Shown here: positions 37,501-46,249 of the stretch, piece after piece
Layout: each line of letters opens with the position of its first letter
How positions within the stretch are numbered: the stretch's first letter is position 1
Assembly (NCBI GenBank): GCA_037447605.1
Contig: CM074804.1
Coordinates: forward strand, 2,052,561 to 2,116,560
Source of the DNA: Zygnema circumcarinatum
Taxonomy: Eukaryota; Streptophyta; Zygnematophyceae; Zygnematales; Zygnemataceae
DNA length: 64,000 bases
Direction of reading: 5' to 3'
Notes under the pieces: generated by a model
Told to the model about the DNA's origin: nothing
Seen by the model: the letters and a program-made list of their open reading frames with translations, nothing else
Database searches by the model: none
Program-made: the position numbers and the translations under genes

Positions 37501-40026
37501 CCATTCATCGCGAAGCAGGAGGGGGCAAAAAGAAGCGTTCCAATAGTGGAGGCGGTATGGAGGGGGCCATGACTGTACTCGACGAGTGCCTGCCGGGGGC
37601 CTGCTTAGGCTCTGTCTCAGAAGCGTATGAAGCGGATATGGTCAGATTTCTCAAAAACATAAAAAAGGAAAGACGGAGCAGCATGCGGCGTCTGATGGAG
37701 TTGAAGTATTTGCGCAGTTTGGCCGAACCGGGTGAGCCGGTGGGAGTGCTTGCGGCACAATCCATAGGGGAACCTTCCACGCAGATGACGTAAGTATGTG
37801 GCTTTAGCTGTTTCCCTTGGCTCGCCGAACCACATCGCACTGCAACATGACGTAAAAGCGATGTTGAGTTTGCAGAGGTCTTCGCGGCTCATGTAATTTT
37901 TGTCTGGTCGCAGAAAGTAAGGTCGAACTGGTAACCGTGATTGGCAGTACCTAAGCAAGTCCGATTCCTTGTCTTAGGTATTGCCCACACTTCATCAAGG
38001 AACTGCTTCGTTGCATGTTCCTTTGCGCAGGTTGAACACTTTTCACTTTGCAGGGCGAGGGGAGGCCAACGTGACCCTCGGTATTCCTCGACTGCGTGAA
38101 ATCTTGATGACTGCTGCACGAGAAATAGCCACCCCTGTCATGGAGTGTCCGCTGCTTCCTGGAAAGACCCGGTAAGGGCTGCAAACTCCTTATGCTAGTG
38201 ATAGGGAGTGGTAGGCACACACGATGAGTCTTCTGATTTCCAACATTCTTCTGCCCGTGTGCAGGAAGGATGCAGAGCGTGTAGCAGGTCATCTCCGGAA
38301 GCTGACAATGGCAGAGCTCCTGGAGGGTATTAGAGTAGAGCAGAGCACTGTTATCGGGGAAGCAGGGCAGAACTTGCTCCGCTACTCCATTCGATTTAGC
38401 TTCTACGACTGCAGTAGATACCCATCAGAGCTGCAGCTGACATTTAAGGAACTCGTCGACACCTTCAGAAACGTGTTCATGCCGCGTTTGCTGTTGGAGG
38501 TGAAGAGGATACAGGCCAAGGCTGACGGAGCTGCGAATGTAACGGTGGAAGTAGCGCCTCGAAGCGGAGCGGCGGCAGGGAGGGAGGGGGATGAAGACGA
38601 AGGAGAGCAGGAAAGGGCGGAGGAGATGAAGGATTCTCCTCCAGATTTTGATAAGGAGGAGGAGGATGAGGACGCGGGAGCTGAAGAGGAAGGCCATGAC
38701 GCCGAGAAGCGCAGAGGTCAGGGAACAGATGAGCATGGGTATGAGGAGGAGGATGAAGAAGAGAGGAAGTTGGCTGAGAATGTGCGGCGGGAGGCAGAGG
38801 TGCTTGATTGGGCGGGCTCTGGAGAAGATGCGGGAGATGAAGAAGACGAAGATAAAGCAGTGAACAGTAATCATGCTGATGGAAAGGAGTTTGATGACGA
38901 TGAGGTACAGAGTGAGGTCGACGACACTCCGTTTCAGGGAAGAGAGGACGATGATGAGCTCTATCCGTTAGACAGGGGGCAGGAACCGAGTATTGATCCT
39001 AAGAGACAGAGTGGTTCTGCAAAGAAAGGAGTTGCAAAGAAAGGAGATTCAGGCATCAGAAAAAAGAATGATGCAAGCAAGGATGCAGGCGTCAAGAAGG
39101 GGGCACGGAAAAAATCAAAGGGCGTACAGTTGGAGGAGGTGGAGGTGGGTGAAAACTGGTGCCGGGCAAGTATCAGCATCCCGCTTGGTGGGTCGAGAAT
39201 TTTGCTCCACGAAGTGAGTCCTGTCCCCTTCCTCAGTGTACTGTTCTGTTCTGAGACAGGCCGGATCTCAGGGCATTCGCAGGGTTTCTCGCTTCCCTGG
39301 GCCTCCTAAGCCTTTCCTGCATGGCCATCTAAACAGGTGAAGGCTGTCACATAACAGGAAATCGCAAGAGGTGATGTCGAGCCCGCTTATGGCAGGATAT
39401 GTCCTCTGTGCCGGGCAGGAAGGATCGTCCGCTGTTCATTCGTGTACAGAGTACTATTTGCGCTGATCGTCCGTTTCTGCTGCGTGCAGGTGGTGGAGAA
39501 GACGGCTGCCCTCGTGTTGGTGAGGTCGACTAGCGGCATTGATCGCTGCCTTGTTCTCGACGGAGAGGGCGCGGGAAAGCCCCCCCGGCTGCAGATAGAG
39601 GGCCTCAATATTGAGGGCCTTGCAGCGCTGGGGGACGGCGTCCTCGACCTCCGGCAGCTCACCACTAATCACATTTTTGCAGTCCTCAAATGGCTGGGGG
39701 TGGAGGCGGCGCGGGCCACTATTGTGGCGGAGGTGAGGAGGGTGTTCGGGATGTACGGCATCAACGTCGACCCACGGCATTTGAGCCTCATCGCCGACTT
39801 CATGACGCAAGAGGGGGGCTACCGGGCTTGCAATAGGATAGGCATAGAATCTAACTCCTCTCCCCTTCAGAAAATGAGCTTTGAGACGGCTATGCACTTC
39901 CTTGTGGGGGCCACTCTGCAGGGGCAGAAGGACTCCCTGCAGTCGCCCTCGTCGAGGATCATTGTTGGGAGGGTAGTGGAGATGGGGACCGGATCGTTTG
40001 ACATCCTGCACAACATAAGCACGTAA
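25407..40026 (+). CDS. NRPA1: RNA polymerase I largest subunit (A190/NRPA1)
   Basis: Twenty-one exons: 25407-25424, 25598-25767, 25978-26137, 26808-27134, 27250-27438, 27919-28086, 28601-28760, 29206-29399, 32751-33017, 33378-33466, 33783-33930, 34179-34385, 34600-34869, 35027-35162, 35902-36113, 36351-36553, 36653-36851, 37410-37789, 38031-38171, 38265-39213, 39490-40026. Phases all agree and give 1707 residues, close to plant and yeast homologues. Clamp zinc ligands are [17 protein letters not shown] (64-80) and CGNC. The catalytic [10 protein letters not shown] (584-593) binds Mg2+ via Asp586, 588 and 590. The bridge helix contains [19 protein letters not shown]. The trigger-loop region has [20 protein letters not shown]. 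Pol I type is shown by [31 protein letters not shown] and the end [10 protein letters not shown] long acidic insertion (about 1320-1500) sits where yeast A190 has its DNA-mimicking jaw loop. It transcribes rRNA in the nucleolus. The exon 3 donor (GTCATC) and exon 17 donor (GTCCTT) are atypical. Confidence 0.97.
25482..25550. repeat. Poly-G run with assembly gap
   Basis: A long G run in Pol I intron 1 is interrupted by ten N at 25503-25512. The gap is flanked by pure G on both sides, so the true length of the homopolymer is unknown. No coding sequence is lost because the run is intronic. Confidence 0.95.
29898..32740. repeat. 15-bp minisatellite in Pol I intron 8
   Basis: About 2.8 kb of tandem CCCTGAACCCTCAAC units with recurring variants (CACC for AACC, AATCC for AACCC, TCTTCC junctions, short deletions). 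Variant units appear in the same order more than once (for example around 31741-31980 and 32060-32250), suggesting higher-order duplication. It fills nearly all of the intron between exons 8 (ends 29399) and 9 (starts 32751). ORFs reading TPEPS on the plus strand and RVQGL on the minus strand are by-products of the 15-bp period. Confidence 0.97.
35554..35881. repeat. 9-bp TTCTTCCCC minisatellite in Pol I intron 14
   Basis: About 36 tandem units of TTCTTCCCC, nearly perfect, ending 21 bp before the acceptor of exon 15 (exon starts 35902). It forms a very long pyrimidine tract on the transcribed sense strand. Lys/Gly, Glu/Gly and Leu/Pro repeat ORFs over it are artefacts. Confidence 0.95.
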
Positions 40027-40660
40027 CCGGAGAGCTCTACTCCTGTCCGCAATATGCGAAAGCTTGGCAGAATTGCTTTGCTTTGTTGTGAGCTGATGGC
40101 AAATTATTTGCCTTTTTGGCGCCGCATTGTTTCTGAAGAAGTGCAACGAGAGCATCCGATGGACAGCAGCTGCAGCTGCATAGCCCCAAGTTCGCCCTGA
40201 AAAGGAGAGAGGGGCCTTGTGATAGGATGGACTCACAGGCAGCTTAGCCCATCCTCCCGAGCTTGCCCGCATGGCACTCACACTTACGCCACTGTCCGAC
40301 ACGGTTGACCGCTTGACGTTTGCGCGATGGAACTTTTGAAACCTCCAATCCTCGCGGTTGAAGGGTGATGGATGGATCTCCGGATGGCGATCCTGCGGCT
40401 TCACGCCGAAAAGGAGCGAAGAAGCGAGGAGGCCAGCGCTGAAGGGCGACGGAAATGCGCTGTCGACGGAAATGCGCTGTCGATTAAAAGTAGCCAGGAG
40501 CGGAGGAGGAGAGGAGGCCTTCCTTCCTTCCAGGGCCGTGCGCGCATCTCCAAGGAGCGATCGATGGGCGCACGCACGCACTTGCGGAGGAAGGACGGCA
40601 TCCAAACGGGCGTCGACGCACCCGCAAATCGCAACGTGCATATGAATAAACTCGTCATGA
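40027..40660. other. Intergenic, 3' of the Pol I gene
   Basis: No recognised gene. A 17-bp tandem duplication (GGAAATGCGCTGTCGA-type) lies at about 40450-40484. The long minus-strand ORF 39454-40641 is antisense to the last Pol I exon and is not supported. Confidence 0.5.
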
Positions 40661-40882
40661 AGCGCGCGCGTCTACAAAGTATAAGGGCGCAACACGTGGA
40701 GGGACATGATTGGTCGCGGCAACATATGACACTACTTTTTTGCTCGTTTCGTCACGTCACGGTCCCAAACAAACCCGTCCCGTCACGGTCCCAAACAAAC
40801 CCGTCCCGTCACGTCAAATGTTGCCGCGGCCAATCATGTTGCTCCACGTGTTGCGCCCTTATACTTTATAAACGCGCGCGCT
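40661..40882. mobile_element. Small inverted-repeat element (MITE-like)
   Basis: Inverted arms of about 65 bp (40661-40726 and 40818-40882) share GCGCGCGC, ATAAGGGCGCAACACGTGGA and GATTGGTCGCGGCAACAT in opposite orientation. The loop contains two tandem copies of a 25-bp unit (TCACGGTCCCAAACAAACCC core). No coding capacity. The structure is typical of a miniature inverted-repeat transposable element. I could not identify a clear target duplication. Confidence 0.7.
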
Positions 40883-41356
40883 TCGTACATTCAAATCACC
40901 ATCCGTACACCCAACGAAAAAAGGTCTGTATCTATTCTACAAAATTATGAAACAGCATTTTTCGCTAAAAAATCCGGAAAATGATACAAGCGCCCCACTT
41001 TGTGGATATTCGCGCCCCCTTTCGGGAAAAAACTGTACTTTCATTTTGGCTAATCACGCCCCCCCCCTGGATCTTTCGGGAGGAGAGATCTTGTAGACAA
41101 TCGGACCCCGCGCCTCGCGCGCAGGATCCGACCGTGCACTGACGTACGGCCCCGCGCATCGCGGCGCGGCCCGCGAGATGCGGTGAGCCTACGGAAACGT
41201 TGTCCTCACTTGACCCTTTTGGGTCAGAGGTTGCGACGTGGCAGTCTACCATTGGACAGCCCTGCTGCCGGTCCCCCATGCCGATACAGTGGACCCCGAT
41301 AATATTTTCCACCTTGTACAGCGCGTCCCCAAGAAATTCGCCCCGATTTTGCCGAA

Positions 41357-42365
41357 GGAAAATTCTATTCTCACACCTTTTTTGTCTACACACAGGCCTC
41401 TTTTCGCCGGGCAGATTTTAAAATAGCACAAAAAAAGGACACACCTTTCACACCTTCTCACCTTTTTTTTTTTCACCATTTTTTTCCCACCTTTTTGAAA
41501 TCGATACACACCTTTCTCCATCGGGCAGATTTTACCCCTTCTTGTTTTTTTCAAAGAAAAAAATATCGGCCTGCCCGAATCCACTCGGAGCAGAAGATCC
41601 GTCCGCCACGAGATCGTTCGCGGGTGGCCGTCCTTCACACGAGCAGAAACTATACACCGTCGATTCTAGAGCAGATCACACCACGGCAGATCACCGTTCG
41701 ATGGGCTCGGTTCCAGCGAATGGCACACGCCCACGTGTCCCACCCGAGCAGGCTCGAGGTCCGTACACAGCTCGTACGGTCGCAGCTTCGAGGAAAGTCT
41801 AAATTCCTTACATTGCGAGCTTGAACCAATCATCATCTGCCGCGTGCTCTTTTTAAACGTGGCAAACTGTGATTGGTACAGGCACAACTTTAATTATTAC
41901 GTTTTTTGACTTTCCTCGAAGCTGCGGGCGTACGCCTTTTGTACGGTCCTTGGAGCCGGCTTGGGTGGGACTCGTGGGACAGAGGCCGGCTGCTGATCGA
42001 ACGGTGATCTGCCTTGGTACGATCTGCGTAAATATCGACGGCGGAAAAGTATTGCACGTGTGAAGGACGGCCACCCGCGAACGATCTCGTGGCGGACGGA
42101 TCTTCCGCTCCGAGCGGATTCGGGCAGGCAGATTTTTTTTTCTCTGAAAATAAAAGATAAGGAGTAAAATCTGCCCGACAGAAAAAGGTCTCACGGCGCT
42201 CGGCCGCTCAGGACTAGTAGCGTGTGTCGATTCCAAAAAGATGTGAAAAAAAAGGTGAAAAAAAAAAAGGTGTGAAAGGTGTGCTCCTTTTTTGTCTATT
42301 TTAAAATCTGCCCAGCGAAAAGAGGTCTGTGTGTAGACAAAAAAGGTGTGAGAATAGAATTTTCC
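41357..42365. mobile_element. 1009-bp foldback transposon, 8-bp target duplication
   Basis: The ends are perfect inverted repeats beginning GGAAAATTCTATTCTCACAC. Arms of about 450-480 bp (41357-41808 and 41898-42365) match throughout at lower identity, leaving a loop of about 90 bp. The direct repeat TTGCCGAA flanks it at 41349-41356 and 42366-42373. An uninterrupted copy of the target sequence occurs at 44510-44580 on the other strand, with TTCGGCAA once at 44532-44539. An 8-bp duplication is typical of the hAT superfamily. No transposase is encoded, so it is non-autonomous. Confidence 0.85.
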
Positions 42366-42699
42366 TTGCCGAAACCACCTATTTGTACGGTAACTCAATG
42401 TTAACGTGTTAGGGGTGTTAACCTAACCTGACCTATTCTCCAATACAAAATCTGTTAATCGAAACGGATTTCAAACATGGGTCACGCTTTACGCTGTACG
42501 GTAAGTACGAATAAAATCCCTAAATCGTACGGTATATGTACGGCACCAATAGGAGCTAGTGTATCTAAAGCACGGTACGATATGATACGATACGATATGT
42601 ACGAACATACATGAACTCTAACATAATACCCGTCGCCTATTGGTAACACGGACCTTATATTTGCAAATTGCAATATTTTCGCCCAGTATTTCACAGATC

Positions 42700-43260
42700 G
42701 GACCATTAGACAAACCAGTCGACTGGTTGGCAACCAGTGGTTGCGGACCGAAACAACCATTCGACTGGTTGCCAACCAGTGGATGCCACTGGTTCGCAAC
42801 CAGTCGACTGGTTGCCAACCAGTGGCATCCACTGGTTCCAAACCATTCGACTGGTTGCCAACCAGTGGTTGCGGATCGAAACAACCATTCGACTGGTTGC
42901 CAACCAGTGGTTGCGGACCGAAACAACCATTCGACTGGTTGCCAACCAGTGGATGCCACTGGTTCACAACCAGTCGACTGGTTGCCAACCAGTGCCGCCG
43001 GATCGAAACAACCATTCGACTGGTTGCCAACCAGTGGCATCCACTGGTTCACAACCAGTCGACTGGTTTGGAACCAGTGGATGCCACTGGTTGGCAACCA
43101 GTCGACTGGTTCGGAACCAGTGGATGCCACTGGTTGACAACCAGTCGACTGGTTTGGAACCAGTGGATGCCACTGGTTGGCAACCAGTCGACTGGTTGCC
43201 GACCAGTAGATGTCCAACCATTGCCATCCAATGGTTGTCCAATGGTTGCCGATCCACTGG
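42700..43260. repeat. Palindrome-rich minisatellite (ACCAGTCGACTGGT)
   Basis: Alternating copies of CAACCAGT and ACTGGTTG build repeated palindromes: ACCAGTCGACTGGT, and ACCAGTGG followed by GGATGC or GCATCC and CCACTGGT. Several units carry a GTTGCGGA.CGAAACAACCATT block. Because units are self-complementary, both strands carry ORFs with the same Trp/Gln/Ser-rich repeats. None is a gene. Confidence 0.9.
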
Positions 43261-43891
43261 TCCGAACTGTGCAGTATTTGCCGAAACCATGGCGAAAATA
43301 TTATCGGGGTCCACTGTATCGGCATGGGGGACCGGCAGCAGGGCTGTCCAATGGTACACTGCCACGTAGCAACCTCTGACCCAAAAGGCTCAGTTAAGGA
43401 CAACGTTTCCGTAGGCTCGCCGCATCTCGCGGGCCACGCCGCGATGCGCGGCGCCGTACGTCGGTGCACGGTCAGATCCTGCGCGCGAGGCGCGGGGTCC
43501 GATTGTCTACAAGATCTCTCCTCCCGAAAGATCCAAGGGGGGGGCGTGATTAGCCAAAATGAAAGTACAGTTTTTTCCTGAGAGGGGGCGCAGATATCCA
43601 AAAAGTGGGGCGCCTGTATCATTTTCCAAAAATCCTTTGTAAAAGCTGCCCGGCGAAAAAATGACTGTTTTCAGAAAAAAAAGGTGATTGTAATTAGTAC
43701 TTTCCCATCGACCATCGCCTACGAAATTCCCGAATTCCTTATACTAAAAGTCACTTTCTTTCGTGTACGAATTCCGGGTCGGGATCCGCGGCTCCGCCGA
43801 GCCCAGCCGTACCGAAATGCGTACCTAGCCAATGCTTAATTCGCCCGATAGGCTTACGAAATTGATTTGGCGATGTTCAAGGTCTGACTCC

Positions 43892-44092
43892 CCCTATTGG
43901 TAACACGGACCTTATATTTGCAAATTCCAAGATTTTCGCCCAATATTTGCCAAAACTATGGCGAAAATATTAGGGGGGGTACAGTACTGTAGTACAATTA
44001 CAGTGGGGGGTCCTCATATTTTCGCCATGGTATTGGCCAAAAAGGGGCGAAAATATTGATTTTGCAAATATGAGGTTCGTGTTACCAATAGG
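43892..44092. mobile_element. Short inverted-repeat element (CCTATTGGTAACACG ends)
   Basis: Two arms of about 85-90 bp (43892-43978 and about 44008-44092) are inverted copies. Each begins CCTATTGGTAACACG, continues through ATATTTGCAAA and ATTTTCGCCC and ends at ATGGCGAAAATAT. Related half-copies occur near 42637-42690 and 43268-43310 and at about 318-400. No coding capacity. Confidence 0.7.
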
Positions 44093-44099
44093 CTTTCGG

Positions 44100-44765
44100 T
44101 ACCATGTTAGAGTTCATGTTTGTCCGTACATATCGTATCGTTAAATATTGTACCGTATCGTACCGTATCGCATACACATAGTTTTTCGCTCTTCGCGTTG
44201 TTCGTCTCATTGATGATGCTATAATTATCAATAGTGGAAGAGCACACCCATGATGAAATAAATGAGTGAGTTAATATTAGGCTGGGGGTTGACAGGCTTC
44301 CACGGTAATGAAACAAAACGGGTGCCTTGTGCGACTTGGAAGACGCTCAATACCAAAACACCTCTTAAAGTCAATATGCTTGCCGTGTAGATGGTTGATG
44401 TGGATGGTATGTGGAGCAGACGAGGAGAGGAGCGAGCGCCTCTTACAGCGGGAAGATTCTACGGATTCTACGATTTGTACGGATTGTACGGATTGTACGG
44501 CTAATATTGAGTTACCGTACAAAAAGGTGGTTTCGGCAAAATCGGGGCGAATTTCTTGGGAGCGCACTGTACAGTGTAGCACAAGATAAGTGGAGTTATG
44601 AGGAGACTGCTGATCTAGCTGAAGGTGCTGTACGGCAACCAGTGCATCTGTCCTGAAACTAATGAAGGGTTGGATTGGGGCTGTGGGTCTGCCTGCAGTA
44701 TAGAGCCAGGAACCGAGGGATTCAGAGGTACGCGCAGCGGAAGACGTAGGGATCCTGAAGATGTT
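44100..44765 (-). repeat. Dispersed repeat, copy B
   Basis: This is the reverse complement of the repeat at 1-440, with the same landmark order from GGATCCCTACGTCTTCCGCT (complement at about 44740-44756) to the TATCG words (44125-44175) and the ACTCTAAC block. It also holds the unoccupied target of the foldback element (44532-44539) and a GGATTGTACGGATTGTACGG microsatellite (about 44460-44500). Confidence 0.75.
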
Positions 44766-46249
44766 CCCGCCGGCGGCCGGACTCGATACGCAAAGAGCCC
44801 TTCCCTGGGGGTTCTCTTCTTCTGTTCTCTCTTCAGCTATTCTCTTTGCTAGGCTCCTAGTTATCATCGGTCATTGGGAGGAATGGAAGGCAGGATACAG
44901 CAAGTTTGGAGCTTGGCATAGAGGCAGCAAAGGGAAGATAGGAATCAGCTTAGAAAAAGGGTGTGTCTTGGAAACTTACCCCAGCCAGCGGTTGGTTGGG
45001 GATTCTCATTACAATATAAGTGTCTTCTCACTGAAATGCTTGTCTGGCTGAGCTGAATTGGATGTCTAAATGCTATTAGCAAGAAGACTCTCTCTCTCTC
45101 TTTCTCTCTCGTACTAGCATCTGTTGCTGGAGCTTGAGAGGAAGAAAAGAAGAACAAGACAACAAACCACACAGCAAATACAAATACTAAGCCCAGCACT
45201 AAAAGACAAACTAGCATCACTGACATCCCATCTATCTATCTCTGACAGTAAATCCTGAGTCTTAGTAGTGACAGTCTCTGATTGGCCAACTGCCCACTGA
45301 GTGGCCTGGCTGACTATGTGGAGCCTTATGATAGGTCAAGTAATAACTATCGGCGGCAATTTGCGGCGCTCCGAGTGCGCCTTGCTGGATGATGTGCTGT
45401 TCCGTGGGCCGCCAACACATGGTACTGCCTTCTCGCATCCTCCGTTGGCAGCTCCTGGATTCTGCTGATCCGTGATTCTGAAGAGGCATATATCAAGTAC
45501 AACTGAACTGACGCGGATCCGTCGAGCGCAGCTCCACTACGCTACAACAGGGTGGAAAATACGAGGACCCCCCACTGTACGGTATCCAAAGTGTACGGAT
45601 ATACAGCAAAAACACATGTAATACCATTGTCACTATACATGTGAAACGACAAACGGGTCATTACGGATATAGTGACATAAATAGGTGGGAACCGACATGG
45701 TCACTATAACCCGAGTACACTGTACCATCTTGTCGCGTTGCCGGACGACCGACAAGTCCACGAACCTGCCAGCCTTCGGTTCATTCTGGTTCAGAAACTT
45801 CCAAAAACGTCGACATCGCATGCATGCATGCATGCATGTCTGAGCCAACAATTTCCGTACAACGAATGCGATCCGCGCACCCCCGCCCCGCCGCCCGCCC
45901 AATCCCCGCACGTCCCCGCACATGCCGAGCGCCCCTCCCCCGCGTGTCCGTACGGCGCCCGCGGCGCGTCCCGACCGTGGCGCCACGTGGCGCCACGTGG
46001 CGCAGACCGCCCGCCACGCGCTCCGCGCACGCCCGCGCGTGCCCTCCGCCTCGCGGCCGTACGACCTTACAACCGTACGGTCGGCGGGCGGGGCCTGGAA
46101 TCCCACGAGTCCGGCGGTTAAGGCTGCTGCTGGGGGCAAGACTGGCTCAGGTCCTGGCTGAGAGAGAGGGGAGGGGGCCAGAGTGAGGGAGGTCGAGCGA
46201 GGGAGGGGAGGGAGAGGGAGGGAGAGGGAGGGAGAAGAAGGGAGCGAAG
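44766..46249. other. Intergenic, upstream of the HMA gene
   Basis: No recognised gene. A CT microsatellite lies at 45087-45110. A GCATGCATGCATGCATGCAT run lies at 45818-45838 (overlapping CATGCA, RY-type words). A very GC-rich block with tandem CACGTG palindromes is at 45975-46008, and a GGGAGG tract at 46180-46245 lies just before the start codon. The last 450 bp probably hold the HMA promoter and 5' UTR. Confidence 0.5.
45975..46008. promoter_or_regulatory. Double G-box palindrome (GCGCCACGTGGCGC)
   Basis: Two adjacent, overlapping GCGCCACGTGGCGC palindromes lie about 240 bp upstream of the HMA start codon. CACGTG is the plant G-box core bound by bZIP and bHLH factors. Function here is inferred from position and perfect symmetry. 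Confidence 0.45.

Larger units (their letters stand above)
40966..43640. mobile_element. Large inverted-repeat element with about 345-bp arms
   Basis: The left arm 40966-41311 and right arm 43295-43640 are reverse complements with few mismatches. Shared blocks include AAATGATACA, TGGATCTTTCGGGAGGAGAG (complement on the right), CCGTAGGCTC and CGGGGTCCACTGTATCGGCA. The roughly 2-kb interior holds a second foldback element (41357-42365) and a palindromic minisatellite. No transposase ORF is visible. It may be a composite or non-autonomous foldback transposon, or an inverted duplication of one repeat. Confidence 0.7.

Noticed and set aside
39454-40641. Minus-strand ORF of 395 codons
   Set aside because: It is antisense to the last exon of the Pol I gene, whose plus-strand frame matches conserved family sequence.
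42700-43260. Possible CRISPR array
   Set aside because: Units are overlapping palindromes without constant-length unique spacers, no cas genes are present, and the genome is eukaryotic.
42482-43622. Trp/Gln/Ser-rich ORFs of 180-330 residues on both strands
   Set aside because: They follow the self-complementary CCAGT repeats and read the same peptide on both strands.
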